From positions 1,180,501-1,244,500 of the forward strand of contig BRXU01000016.1 in assembly GCA_030267565.1 (NCBI GenBank): DNA of 64,000 nucleotides, in the 5' to 3' direction. The position numbers and the translations under genes are program-made. This DNA is from Pleodorina starrii. Its lineage: Eukaryota; Chlorophyta; Chlorophyceae; Chlamydomonadales; Volvocaceae. Shown here one piece after another: positions 44,701 to 61,323 of the stretch. Position 1 is the stretch's first letter. The number at the start of each line of letters is the position of its first letter. Under the pieces are notes generated by a model that worked only from the letters and a program-made list of their open reading frames with translations, did no database searches and was not told the DNA's origin.

Positions 44701-46753
44701 CCGTCGTCGGCCGACCGTCACGCTCTGGCGCCGCGCGCACTGGCGGTCGGCGGTGAGATCATGCACCAGGGCTCGTCGACCGACTTGCTGCCGACTTGGG
44801 GCAGCGTCTCGGTGGCCGGCACGCCCGACACCTGCACCCGCACCGCCTCGAGAAGCAGGCGGAACTCCCGCCTGCTGGGCTCCGAGGACGTCGCGGCGGT
44901 GGACGTCGCCACGGCCGCGGCCGCTGCGGCGGCAGCAGCAGCACCAGAGGTGCTACCCGTGGGCTCCGTCGGGGCTTCAGTCCGCCCGAAAGCTGGCGAC
45001 GATTTGCGGGTGGCGGTGCCGCCACCGCCGACGCCGCCGGCCGCTACTTCTGCCATGGGGATTGAGGGGGCGGCGGCGCCGCCGCTGGCCGCGTCGGCGG
45101 CGCTGACGTTGCCGCTGCGGCGTGGCGCGGCACCCTCGCGTGACGCCTCTTGCTCCAGCGGCATCTCACACCGCGCTTCTCGGTGTGACGGCGGGGCGGG
45201 CTGCTCCACGACGTCTGTGCCAGCTTCTGAGGAAGGTGGCGCCGGCGTGGCCGATGCCGGCGACGGCCTCGACAGCGGCGGCGGCGCAGCTGCCGCGACG
45301 CAGGCGCTGCGGACCCGCGGCTGGGCCTTGCGGTTCGCGGACCCCGCCGTGGAGGCCGAGTACATGCAGTATGTGGCGACACGGACGTGCAGCATAATGT
45401 GGTGAGTCCTGGCTGCGTCGCTGCGTCCAGCGGCGCGCTGCCGGTCGGGCGGGCGGGGCCAAGACTCATCGCGGCTTGGGCGAGGGGCGGGAACGGGAAC
45501 GGGGCTTGGCTGGGGGTGCGAAAATTCCGTTGGAGCTTGCACTCACATTTAAGGACCGCTGGACAGCAGCACGCCCGCGCCACTTCCTTTCCCTGGGGCG
45601 TGCACTCCCCCGGCGCAACCCACACACGAACCTCTCGCCTCCTCCCCCGCCTCCTCCTCCTCCTGACCTCCTCCCGCAGGTCCTACTTTGCCTGCAACGT
45701 CTTCATCAGCGCCGTCAGCTGCACCCGCGCCTGGATGGAGGACGGCGTGCAGGGCTGTCTGTCGCTGCTGATCTTCTCCGGCCTGCAGGCGGTCATCATG
45801 GGCTGGTACTGCATCGCCCGCGGCGCCCGGCAGTGGCGCGCCATGGTGGCGGCGGCGGTGGGCTGCAAGGGCGCGCGACTGGCGGCGGATGTGCTGATGG
45901 GCACGGGGCTGCTGCGGGTGCCGTCACTGATGGAGCCCATGACGATGCGCGGGGTGGAGGTGATGACGGAGGCGATCATGAGGCCCATGACGGAGCGGGT
46001 GAGTGAGGGGCAGGCCGGACACGTGGGCTGGGTGCGAGTGGCTGGGTGCGGAGCTGGCTGGGCGCGTGGCTGTGCGCGTAGACGAGGTCGTAGTAGCTGG
46101 GGAGGGAGACCGTATCTGGGACGCGGCCGCCCTGCTGCTTTTGCTGGCTGTCAAGCAGCGGGCGTTGGTGGAGGCGCTGCTGGCGGGCGAGGGGCTCCGC
46201 AATTGGGAAACTCGTGGTTCGTGGCGTTTCGTTGCTGTAGATCGCCGGGCGCGGGTTCCCGGGCCCGTGCTGCAACCGTCGGGCCCGTCCTGCCACATGA
46301 CAGTCCTGAGTGAAGCCGTTCGCTGACGCCGACGCTCTGTCCCGCTGCAACTCGCCCCGCTGCTACTCGGCCCGCCCCTTCGCCGCCCCTGTACCGCACC
46401 GTACCGCCGTGCTGCCCCAGGTGCCCTTCGCCGTCTTCTGCCTGTTGGCCGTGCTGGAGGTCCCTTGCGTGTGGCTGCTCTACCGCCACTTCCGCACCAT
46501 CTTTCCGGTCTTCTGGTTGCGCAGCCAACCCCTGCTCCGCGCGCTCATTTACATCCTGCTGACGACCCTCATGAATACTCTGGCGGAGCTGTATTGGCGG
46601 CGGGAATATCGCCGGTGGTCGCGCAACCGGGCCGCGGCGGGCGGCGGCGCCGCCGTCACTGCCGCTGCCGCGGCGTTCGGAGCAGCTGGCACCATCGGCG
46701 GCAGCACGGAAGAGGGCGCGGCGGGCGGCAAGCCGCACGGAAAGGACGAGTAG
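35733..46753 (+). CDS. large GAF-like, low-complexity, C-terminal multi-membrane protein (2,958 aa, 9 exons)
   Basis: Exons 35733-36010, 36077-36242, 36339-36698, 37164-38201, 38370-38511, about 38773-40297, 40686-45401, 45680-45998 and 46421-46753 join in one frame (8,877 nt) with GT-AG introns. Exon 6's acceptor is the least certain. The start MLCCFGRP has an adjacent Cys pair, as in palmitoylated N-termini. Exons 2-5 carry alternating strand/helix segments (HVAVLPLVVHNTAVGALVVAG, KLILHHVSSAVEALAGAFEHRLA) that look like GAF-type domains. Exons 6-7 are about 2,000 residues of Ala/Gly/Ser/Gln spacers around short conserved islands (RLNRMYLPSS; RFADPAVEAEYMQYVATR). Exons 8-9 hold about four hydrophobic segments (LSLLIFSGLQAVIMGWY, VPFAVFCLLAVLEVPCVWLL, LLRALIYILLTTLMNTL). 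It is probably a lineage-specific membrane sensor; no catalytic domain is seen. A paralogous exon lies at 1.9-2.9 kb. Confidence 0.8.
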
Positions 46754-47827
46754 GTAGGTTGTGAAACTTGTGATGCAAGAGGTGGGGAGAGGTGATTGGC
46801 CTCCCCCGTATCCGCTGGTGCTCAGTGCGGCCCTGGTTCGACGACCTGGTCTCGTCCGCAGCGGGTCATGAACAGCCGCGTGCCGGCTTTTGCGCGGATT
46901 GCGTGCAAGTGCGGGTGGCGCGTCTCTAGAGCCGCGCGCCTGAGCTTTCGATTTCTTACGAGAGCGCGAGAGCTTGACTGCGAGGCCAGCCGTCGAGTAC
47001 GCGCAGGGCCTCCCCCTAGCAAAAGTCGATCTCGGCGGGCCCGCGTTGCGGGCTCGTGCAGGTGTGTGCGTGAGGACTCCCACCTTCGGTATTTATGGAA
47101 AGGATGGGCGGCAGGTTTGGTGTGTGTGCCATTTTGCAGGGTTTGGTTGGCCGCGCGCGTCGTCGCCCGCCGTGGAGTTGTGGGCGGAGCCATATGGTAG
47201 GGAGCGTTGCCCGCGTTGCCTCGGAACATATATTGCCAGTCGGGGCCGCGGCGCGTTGCTGTGATCTGTTGCCGAGGACATTGATGACACCAATGTCTGT
47301 TTTGGTTCGTTGTTATTTGGTTATTGTACAACCTCAAGCGCCGCGGTACAGCATTAGCGCAGCGCTGCACTTGCGCGCAGCGGCGAGGGAATCCCTTGCT
47401 GCTGCGCTGGCGTGCAAGCCCCGCCGGTGTGGACTTTTTTTGTCGCGCCGGCGGCACCGCCACGAAGCCCCTCATAGCTATGCGGCAGGCGTTGCTGCGT
47501 TTCCAGCCCCCCAAGTGCACAGTCTCCCGCATCTTCCGGTCGTTGCGTCGCGCGCGCGTACTCCGCCGCAGGCGCCGGTTTCGCAATATTTGCGCCTCTG
47601 GTTGCCGGTGTTTGGGGAAGCCACGGTGCCGTGGTGTTGCTGGAGCCCCTGCTTGCTCATGCAACCCATTGATCCTGGTGGCATCGCTCCAGGGGGCCAG
47701 CGGCATCTGATGACGTCCGCGGCTGGAAATGCGGTGCTGGCCGAGGGTTGGCGGCGGCGGCGGTTGTAGCCGCGCGTGGAGGGACTTGTCGTGGAGTGGT
47801 TGGCTGACATGTACGCGCTGGCTTATA

Positions 47828-47930
47828 TTGGGTTAACGCAAATGGTGTTGATTTTGGGTTCACGCAAATGGTTGACTCTGGGTTCGCGCATATTGACGTT
47901 GAGTTTGCGCCGGTTGACCTTGAGTTTGAG
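47828..47930 (+). repeat. decaying 26-bp repeat around TTGGGTTCACGCAAATGG
   Basis: Four successive units start near 47828, 47854, 47879 and 47904, each more diverged from the first. They lie 1.07 kb past the stop codon of the large gene. Confidence 0.8.
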
Positions 47931-50451
47931 CTTGGCGGAGGGGACGGTTTCAGCGGCGTGAATGTGTGTGCGCCGTGTCGGCCGGTCTGTGATTAGTGTC
48001 GCGGTATGCAGCGTGCGGTCGGGTAGCGTCGAGTCGGCGTGAGAGCCATCCGGCCAGGTGAGACGAGGCATTGCGAACCCGTTGCGCGCTTGGGTAGCCA
48101 CGGCGCGCGCTTTGTGTATTCAGCCGGGCTGCGGTGACGCGGGGCGGCCTTCGAGCGTGCATGGGTTTCACTTGAAGACAGGAGCCAGCGGGTCGGTGAG
48201 CCCCGCGGGGGGCGCCGCGACTCGGGCGTTTCGGGATGGAAGGGTGGCGGTTTGGTGTTACAGCCTTTGCGGGCGCATGCGAATGGCTCCGCAAGGAGTT
48301 CTGAATTGGAAGATGCGGCAAGCACAGGGGGTGAGGGAGAGAGAGAAGAAAGAGATGCCGCGGCGAAGGGACGGAGACGTCGTTAGCGAGCGGACCCGGA
48401 GCCCTGCGGCAAAACGTAACGATTGGGAGGGGGAGAGAGCGGCCAGGGAGACGGGAAATGTGTGTATTGTTTGAGAAGCTCGGGACGATGCGCGATGCGC
48501 CTTGCATTTTTGCTGCTACGGGCAAGGAACAGGCACAGTGGGAAAAGAAACCAACCGCGCTGCATACTTCGGGCGTCCTGCGCCGGCAGCGTGATAGTAG
48601 ACGTGTCGGACGGTTGCGTGGGGTAATAAAAACAATACCGCAGCGGAGGGACGGGCGGATGGGCGGCCGCGGCGCGTTGTTTTGCGGCGCCGCTGCCTCG
48701 ATATCTCCCGTGCAGGTTGGCGTGTGAGAAATCGTGTCGCGGATTGTGATTGTTGGTTGCTCGTGTGTGTGTGTGTGCTTGGCTGGCCGAAAAAAGCTCC
48801 ATGCAAGTACGGCTCGGGCAATGGTCGCGGAGGGATTGCGACGACTTCACCCCAGTTGGGCTTAAATTTTGTTCACAGCGCTGGGATTTAAACATTTTCT
48901 CGCGATTTTTAACCATAACCTGGTCGTTCTGTGGCATTCTGCACGTGGCTGCTTCCACCGTCGTCGTCGTTATTCTGCGAGCCGTAATGCGCAACTGTGC
49001 ATATTGTGCACTGCGCGCGCTATGGCCGCTTGTCGTATTTGTGTGACCTACTGACCCTGTTCATGTACCCTCGGCATATGGGGCGGCGCCGCGCTCGGTC
49101 CCGCACTCTTGCGCCCGCCTGTCCTGGCCGTGGCTTCTTTTCCGGGGCATCGCCGCGGTTCTCTTGTTGTTTTCGCATGTGTACGCGTGCGCGTGTGGGT
49201 CTCGTGGTGTTGCATGCGGTATCAGATGCTTCTGGCAGGGACGCGGCCTGCGCACGCGCCTCACGGCTTTTCGTCGCCCTGCACGGTGCCACATTGGCGG
49301 GCCTGGCTTCAGAGGCTTTTCTTTGTGGCTGCGAGCGGCATGAGCCATGAGCCGTCGCGGATGGCGTGGAGAGGGCACTTGGGATGGGCGTCGGCTCCCT
49401 TGTGCGTGTCTTCGGTCCGAGTCCGATTCTGGCTTATGCTGTGGGTGGGCCAGCGTGGTACACAATTCGCACATCTTGAGGACGGTTTTGGGATTGTACT
49501 TGCTTGATAGGGGGCCATGGAGGGTAAGGCTGGGGAATAAGCATGTATGGGGCGTGATAGAAGGAAGGGGGACCACGGTGGTGCTGTCGCGAAGCGCCCA
49601 CGGGATGGGGATGGATGGCGTTGGCCAGTGGCCGAAGCGCGCCCAGTGGAAGAAGGCAAGGCCTGGCGGGAGGTGGGGGTCCTGTACACGCATGTCCAAT
49701 GCACGTGCACGATGAACCTGCAACATGCGACCCTTCTGGCTACAAATGCTGAAGTGCGTGTATGTACCCACCCATATGTGTGACCATAGGTGCGGGCGTG
49801 AATCATGTGTGGGCCATTGTTGCGCGGAAAGATGGGGTCAAGGGCGGTGGGCTTTTGCGGCGGACAGACAAGGCAGCCTGCTCGTTGCTGCTGCCCGGGG
49901 GAGCGCCGCCGTAGCGGCGTGGGGGCGGCAGAATCTGTTGCGCCTGTTGTGGGGCCACCATCGATATGCGGCGTACCACTGCAGGGTTCGTCAAGCGCTG
50001 GCTGGGCCTGCGGAAAGAATGGCACCGGGAATGGGCGGCGTCGCGTAGTTTTTGGGCCGTAGAGCGGGCACTGCTTGCGTGGCTGGTAAGATGCGGCGGC
50101 GACGGGAGATAACCCTACGGTTCCAGACACCGTGCCGTCTTGCAGCCGGAGGATTCCATTGAAGGGCTACTAGCCTACACGACTTAAACACCGCATGGTG
50201 TTCGCATCCCCGGCGCCGTCGGATTTCTCAGGGCAGGCGGCATTTTCTCCACGTTTCCGTCGCCCTCTGCCGGTTCCCTCGGTTCCTTAGGGTACTAGGA
50301 GAGTGCAGTGCAACCGTTGCGCTTGCAGACTGTGGTGTTGGTCCTGGGGTCATAGCCGTAAGTATTTCGCATTTGGCGAAGTTGGTGCGATGGCGTTTGG
50401 TGGCGGTTAGTGCGTTGGCATGTGGTGGCAATAAGTTAACAGTTGTCATAG

Positions 50452-50456
50452 TTACA
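50452..50456 (-). terminator. candidate TGTAA polyadenylation signal for the SYLF gene
   Basis: The minus strand reads TATGTAACTATG. TGTAA is the usual signal in Chlamydomonas. It lies 790 bp past the stop codon, which is long, so the assignment is weak. Confidence 0.25.
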
Positions 50457-51243
50457 TATCCTGCGCTTCAAAATAAAGGCACATCATTGGAAGATTTGTG
50501 GTCAGGGTTGTTTTGGGGGCTGCTAGGCCAAGGAGGCCTCAGACGAATGGCTTTTTTGGCGCAGGGTGCATACATGCAGCAGGGTTGGCGATGGCGGTGA
50601 CAGGGACTGTTCGTTGTTCGAAGCGATCGCTTGATATTCATCATGATGTAACCATACTGCACCTGGCCCATGCAGCAAGATACATGCAATTGATTGTTTG
50701 CGGCAGGTAAAAAATGCGTCTTCGCAGGAAAGATCTCGTGAACACACACCCGGTCGCTGTAGCCGCTGTCCGTACCGGCTCCGTACCCTGGACGTTTCAT
50801 CCATGCGCCAAATCGCACGCACCGTCTAGCCCACGGCGGACAACCTTAAATCCCCACTTCTTCAGCAGTGAATGTTACCGTATGTCACCACATGCCAGGA
50901 CGAACTTCGACCCCTGTCTCGGCGTTGCCCTTCCTCAAAAGCTCGAAGTCTCCGGCCACCGCAGCCACATATCACGGGCTTACCACAGCATCGCCTACCA
51001 GCTAGCCGCTGAGCGCTGACGGCACTGAAAGATAAAGCGAAAGTCCAGCATGCCAACAGCAGCATCAGGTCAGCGTTAGCCGTTCTCGCGCAGTGCTGTG
51101 TGCAGCGCAACACGGACTTTGGGGGCAACGACCGGCCGTAGCCGCGCCACCCCGGCTCCCACGCCCCACCCAGGGTAGCGCCAATCGTTTTACGCCCGCC
51201 GCATATGCACGCACAGCACTGGACAGGAAGAAACATGCGCTTC

Positions 51244-53446
51244 TTAGTTGAGCGTCCTGAGCATGTTGTACAGCAGCGTGGCCTCCCGCGGCGCCGAGAC
51301 CTTGCCAGTGAGGATGTCGCCCGGGGTGACGTGCTGGCCGTAGCAGTTGGAAATGTCCTCCAGGTCGGGCTCCACCGAGGTGCCCTGCATAGACACATCC
51401 AGCATCACGCCCCTGCAGGCGCCAAGGTTGCGGCATGTTCGGTTCGGCGAGGTTGCCAGTAAGTGGGAAGCACAGGGCGGCGATGCGGTACAATTCTGTG
51501 GCCAATATACCCGCCCTTGGCAAGTTGTCGCTGGAACATGAGTGGAGAGTGATGGAGGTCGCGGTGCGTTGCGGCGCGTGGGAAGGTGGGCGCGTGGCAG
51601 GGAAGGTGCCGCGCGACCGGGGGTAATGCTCTCTGGTGGCGGTGGTGCTGCGGCGGCGGAGGCGACAGCACGCAACGACGGCAACCCACTTGGAGAGAGT
51701 GAAGCAGCGCGTCTTGGCGCCGCTGGACGAGTCCGTCTGACCCGTCTGAGTGTTCAACGCCGCCGACTTGTCGACCTTGTCTCCAAGGTTGAGCCCGAAG
51801 TCCAGGCCGATCTTCATCGCACGTTTATCCTGTAGCAGCCCAAAAGCGGGCCAGAAAAAGGTAAAGCTCAGGTGGCAAGCGACACGTGCCCACCCTTAAG
51901 AAATCCTACTGAGCAGCGCGGAATGATGGCTGTGCGGCCTTAAAACGTCGGTGCGTCGGCACATTGTCATTACAAGCGGAAGCATCAAACGCGGCGCGCG
52001 CACACATCACGCTGCAGAGCGCTCAACCCTGAAAGGAGCCCGGGCGCATGATGTACGACGCAAGGCGGACTTCTTTTGCCCCTTTCGAGCCATCCGCGAT
52101 TCGGTGCACACTATACCTTGAGGAAGGCCTGGATGTCGGCATCCGTGGCCAAGCTGATGACGGTGTGCTGCTCGCTGTAGCCCATGACAGCCCCCACGCT
52201 GAAGCCGTCGACCTTGATGGGCAGCGGCGCCGACCTGGGCGGGGCGGGGTAGCGCGGGGCAGGGCCACAGAGGGTTCAGGCGGAGGAGGGGGGGAGTCAT
52301 CCACGTATAGGCCCGGGGGGATCTGGAATGCACGAGGGATGTGGGAATGGGGCATGGAAAGGAGTGACAAAACGCAGCAAAAGGAGGCAAAAGGAAGGGA
52401 TTGGCCCATTCCGTATGTCCCCACACTTGCGGTATGTACAGGGCCTGAAGTGCCGCGGGCGTGGCACGCCCGAAACGGAACACCGTCCGCACGCCATCGT
52501 GCAAATGGCCGGCCGGTTATCCTTCGCCGTAGGAGAGGAGGGCAAAAGAGAAGGCGCTTCCACTGCCAGAAACTGGGTTTTGTGTAACGCAGGCGCGTTC
52601 CGCAAAAACGCCGTCGGGCTCTTTCGATGTGGGTCATTCCGCAGCACGTGAAGTTGTAAGGATTTGCACGCCCTTCTTCTCCCACATCGGCCCCCCCTTC
52701 GTGGCCATCGCCTAAGCGCCCGCGAGCAGGGCAATGGATACGTCGAGTGTGCGTACGATAGCCAGGCCTTCGGGCCTGGCGACGTGCCACATCCACATAC
52801 ATGCCACCATGTGCCGGCAATTTCAGCTGTGCCGTACTGCACTTCAAACCCAATCTGCCTCGCCAAATTCCATTCCCGACTTTCGCACGCAGCCCCCAAC
52901 TACTGTCGCTCGGTTGTGCGCGAAACGAACCCGCTGTCAATCTTACCAGCCGGTTGGGCTGTTGGGCAGCCGGGCCACCACTAGTCCGTAACCCTGCGTC
53001 ACCGAGACGCCAAAGCCCACCTGCGGGCGGGAAATTGGGACGTTCGGAAAGGGACTTGCGTGTGTATTTGCAATCCACACATCAGGGCACTGTCGCGCCA
53101 CAGCGCGCAGCACAGTATTTGTGCCGGCCCGGGTCCATGGGCGCCCAAACACACCTTGTTGGTCATCATGGTCAGCAGACCCTTGGCGTTGGTGATAGCA
53201 TCGTGCGGCAGCTTGCTCTGCGCTTCCATGTTCTTCAGCGTGTCCACAGCATCCAAAATGGAGATGAGTAGGGGGTTCTTCTTGGCGTCCAGGGCGTTGA
53301 CGCGCTGCTTGCTGCCATACTGAAAATATGAACATGACAACAATTAAGAAACAAGTCCCAGAGCACGGAAGTATCGGCGCGAGACAAGATTGAACTGCCA
53401 CACGGGTCACCTGCTGATTGATCTCGTCTTCCAGATGGAGCGACAT
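51244..53446 (-). CDS. SYLF-domain (Ysc84-like) lipid-binding protein, 233 aa, 6 exons
   Basis: Exons 53446-53411, 53319-53155, 53020-52947, 52234-52117, 51829-51690 and 51412-51244 join exactly in phase (702 nt with stop). The product begins MSLHLEDEINQQ. Domain landmarks in order: LPHDAITNAKGLLTMM, GFGVSVTQGYGLVVARLP, GWSAPLPIKVDGFSVGAVMG, HTVISLATDADIQAFL, MKIGLDFGLNLG, RCFTLSKGVMLDVSMQGTSV, ISNCYGQHVTPGDILTG, with a stop after LLYNMLRTLN. This is the complete SYLF order (KGL, GxGLVVAR, GWSAP, SKG-GVS-EG-like, YG-DIL-G). SYLF proteins bind phosphoinositides and, in yeast Ysc84 and SH3YL1, act at actin and membrane sites. No SH3 or FYVE domain accompanies it here. The start is the only ATG upstream of the first in-phase donor. 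Confidence 0.92.
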
Positions 53447-54987
53447 GGTGTTTTGCTGTGTTAAGGCCGGAGGTGCACGAAATCACGACAACTGTTGTCT
53501 TTCTAGGTCAGACAGCGGAAAGCTGGCAAGTGTTGAAAATAGGACTGCCGAATCTCACGAGCAATAATGTTTTTGCGCAAATGCGGGCTTGAAGCAGTTA
53601 GGTAGAGGTGTGAAGTCAAGCTTTCTGTACATATGTACGGTGCACGGCATGTGTGCGCAGGACGAACGCAAACATTTTCGTGCGAACCAGAAACAAGTAG
53701 CCATGCGCATGTTTCAAGTGTGCAAGCATCCTTAACACAAGGTACCTAATTAGAAGCGAAGGGCCCGGGTTTGGCGTACCCACGCAACGAGAGATCTGAT
53801 GTGATGTGACGGTGTGTTTCACCTGTTACATGGTGCCCGCCTAAACCTCATGTGCATGCACGGCGTCAATCGGTTATTAACACGCCTCCTCTTGCCCTTC
53901 CTTCGCCCTTTCCTGCGTCCGCCGCAGAACGACCTGCACGATACGGTACGACACCCCTAGTGGCCACCCAATAACATCCATACGACGTTGTTACCCAATC
54001 CGCCAATCGGCATTACGGTTGGAGTGCATGCGCAGAACCCATGTGTTCTTTTCTAGTTGTGGAGCGCGGGTGTCGTACCCCACATTCACACCGTCACCTG
54101 CCGTCAGCAACCCCCCGAGGCTGGCAATACCGTACCCTCCCGTCTCATGTGCGTCACAAACATTGACGCGGCACGGTGCAAACCAGACAGACCGAGCCGG
54201 TTCCTTACATGGGGATGGTCATGCCCGTTCGGGCTACGTGCGGCCCTTTGAAACGGGACGGACCAAGGGCCGTGACTTGGCCCCCGGCACAAGCCAGGCA
54301 GAAAAACACGGCAGCATCAAGAGAAGCGCGTTTCCCACGACCCGTGCAATGCCGGCGTCACCGGGTCTGTGTGTCATAACAAGCCTTTGCGGCGTCATCA
54401 GGACAACCCAGGTCTCCGGTCGGCCCCGAACCGTCAGCTACATCGCCGGTCAGCTCCAGTGCCTCCCAACGCTTCTTCCTCCTCTATCAATCTTGTTGTG
54501 CTAACCCAATTTCCGTAAACACACAAAGGAGAAACGCTAAAGCAAGAATAGGTCATGCTCGCGAAGATACCGGTATTTGTGCAGTCGTCTCGAAAATGTC
54601 ATTGTAGGATAAATCAATTACGGGCCCACAACCCGCCTAAAATGACTTCACGCTCAAACCAAACCAGCCACAAAACAAAACTATCTCCTAGCGCCTTATA
54701 CGCCCCATGGCCGCGTCCTCATCGCGACCCTACAGCCATCCTAACCTACGAACGGAGAAGCAAATCACCTGCCTAACCCGGCTGGCCCCTCTAAAGCTTC
54801 CCTTGCGGTCGTTAACGCCAACTTGCACCTGCGCCAGCCCTTGCCTCTCCTTCGTCTGCGCCCCCAAACCCCCAAATATCATGTAAACCCTATTCGCAAT
54901 CAATCCGCGTCACTTTGTTCGCTATGGTCCCAGCGACCGCATCCACCGCCAGCCGAACCGCAGTTCCGCGCGCCCCCGCCGAAAATA
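53447..54987. other. intergenic, no gene recognised
   Basis: Contains the presumed promoter of the SYLF gene (minus strand, just right of 53446) and AC-rich DNA. No RNA gene or coding exon is supported. Confidence 0.45.
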
Positions 54988-54992
54988 TTACA
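54988..54992 (-). terminator. candidate TGTAA signal of the pherophorin-lectin gene
   Basis: The first TGTAA on the minus strand that I see downstream of the lectin exon. If it is used, the gene's last exon(s) and 3' UTR lie between 54.99 and 56.25 kb. Confidence 0.3.
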
Positions 54993-55004
54993 TATGCCCC
55001 CCCC

Positions 55005-55036
55005 CACACACACACACGCACGCACGCACGCACGCC
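55005..55036. repeat. (CA)n and (CGCA)n run
   Basis: Short dinucleotide/tetranucleotide tract ACACACACACGCACGCACGC. Confidence 0.85.
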
Positions 55037-55193
55037 TGCTAAAAGCCCACGCACTAACACCCCCGGGTCTGGTCCGGTAGAAAAGGCCAGGCCAGGCCAT
55101 CGCGGGAACAGCAGGGCAGGGCAGGCAGGGCCATGAGGACCTCAGCCCCCAGCCCCGCTTCCCGATCCCTCTACGCCCCGGCGGACCTCACCC

Positions 55194-55232
55194 AACCCAA
55201 CCCAACCAGACCAGACCAGACCAGACCAGACC
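55194..55232. repeat. (CCAGA)n run
   Basis: Six AGACC units preceded by CCAACCCAACC; simple repeat. Confidence 0.85.
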
Positions 55233-55416
55233 GCCAGGCTCTCCGTCATCGGTCCGGAAAGACCCGGTCGGCCTCTCAGACCCACACAGCCGGACCGGAC
55301 CGGGCTGCTCAGGACCGGACCTCAGGTTCGCAAAGGACCGGAGCCCTCAGACCCACACAGCCACGGGCCCTTCTTCGCTAGCACACACACACTGCCGCTA
55401 GCTAACAACACAACAG

Positions 55417-55435
55417 CCCTAAAACCCTAAAACCC
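55417..55435. repeat. interstitial telomere-like CCCTAAAA repeat
   Basis: CCCTAAAACCCTAAAACCC is two and three-eighths units of the Chlamydomonas telomere repeat (TTTTAGGG on the other strand). Confidence 0.7.
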
Positions 55436-55486
55436 GGAGCAGGCACTCGGACCCGGGGCAGGTGCCCCAGGATCAGCGATCAGGTG

Positions 55487-55574
55487 CCCCAGGATCAGCG
55501 ATCAGGATCAGGATCAGGATCAGGATCAGGATCAGGATCAGGATCAGGATCAGGATCAGGATCAGGATCAGGGT
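55487..55574. repeat. (ATCAGG)n hexanucleotide repeat
   Basis: About 13 units, preceded by two copies of CAGGTGCCCCAGGATCAGCGAT. Confidence 0.95.
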
Positions 55575-55676
55575 CAGGTGACGTCACAGTACGCAACGAT
55601 GGCGGTGGCGATGTAGACAGACAGACTGATTAGCCGTCAACCTGTGAAGAGGACGGGAGATCTGCGCAAGTAAAAG

Positions 55677-55700
55677 GGAGGGGAGGGGAGGGGAGGGGGG
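55677..55700. repeat. (GGGGA)n tract
   Basis: Four or more GGGGA units with G-quadruplex potential. Confidence 0.85.
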
Positions 55701-56256
55701 CATCGGAGGGCAGGCGGTTGACAGCGCGAGGAGCAAGGGGTGGTGAAGGGGGGACAGGGACATTGAGGCGGACGGTTCGAGGGCGCCCTCACCTCCCGAT
55801 TCTGTAGGCTCTCTCAGGCTTCTATAATTAATATGATTAAACTGTGTACGTGTGTGCGTGAGCGCTGGACGGCCGTAAAAGGCGTCTGTGATGGGTCGTG
55901 GGCGCTTGCCAGGACCGTGGAATGAAATGTAGTAGTGTGCGCAGTACCGTGTGCTTCATTCCCCTCCCTTCCCCTTCCCCTCCCTCCCCCGCGGGGTGTG
56001 GAAGCAAGGCCGTGAGGCATCGCACGCGCGCGCTCGCCTCCCTGTCCCGTTCCCGTCCATTCCTCCTACCTTTCCCATCCCACACCCAAACCTCCTCCCC
56101 CTCCCCCTTCTTCTTTGCCTTCCCCTTCCCCTTGGGCTTCCCCCATCCCCCTTCTCCTTCATCCATCCAGCCCAGCCCAGCCCAGCCCAGCCGCCGCGCC
56201 CGCGTCGCGCCGCGCCGTGCCCCGCGCCCGCGCCGCATCGCGCCCGCGTTGCTCAC

Positions 56257-60789
<4,533 letters not shown>

Positions 60790-61323
60790 CTGCACGTGTG
60801 CGTGTGTGTACGCGTGTGTGTAGGTGTGCGTGTATTAGAAGGAGGTGTGCATGTGGGTGCACGCATGTGTGTCTCCTGGGTCGAACGATACGTCAGACGA
60901 TGTCTTTAGGTGGGTTTGCTGCACTGTCACAGAGGCTGCTGTGCCGGGCACGCAAACGTATCGGCGGTGAAAAAGCTGTATGGTGTACTAATAATGTGCG
61001 TGCCAGTACGAATGGCCTGTACGGCACTGAGGTCGACCCTTCAGACGCGGCAGCCCAGAACCCGCTCCTGAGCCCCAAGCACAGCCCAATCACGAATATC
61101 ACGTCTGCAGCACGCTCTTCCGATGGGGCTCCAGACGACGGGCTGCAGACAAAAAGAGTTCTCCGCCGCCCCATGGAGCTGGGTCGAGCCGTTCGGTTCC
61201 ACTCCGCTTCGGTCGACATGGTCCAAACGGCTCCAATGACCATCTTGGGCTCAAGATGGAGTGGGCGCGTTTCAGTGCCGCCAACAGTGCGCAACTCCCT
61301 TGACCTTTTGACCGTTTGTCATC
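60790..61323. other. region expected to hold the pherophorin 5' exon
   Basis: A minus-strand frame from 61177 (MGRRRTLFV...VIFVIGLCLGL) has a hydrophobic stretch but no donor in the required phase, so I do not assign it. GT-rich DNA lies at 60798-60870. Confidence 0.3.

Larger units (their letters stand above)
46754..51243. other. convergent intergenic region (4.5 kb)
   Basis: It lies between the 3' ends of the large plus-strand gene and the minus-strand SYLF gene. Many short frames are open on both strands but none shows biased codon use with splice sites. It carries the 26-bp word array at 47.83-47.93 kb and a possible minus-strand TGTAA signal at 50452-50456. Confidence 0.5.

Noticed and set aside
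43888..44766. Long Arg-rich minus-strand ORFs across 40.8-45.4 kb
   Set aside because: GC-rich shadows of exon 7; they lack domain patterns and splice logic.
45387..46326. 308-aa plus-strand ORF reading through both introns near 45.4-46.3 kb
   Set aside because: It crosses clear GTGAGT donors; the spliced frame gives the membrane segments.
60893..61294. Candidate signal-peptide exon for the pherophorin gene
   Set aside because: A hydrophobic segment is present but no donor in the needed phase 1; left unassigned.
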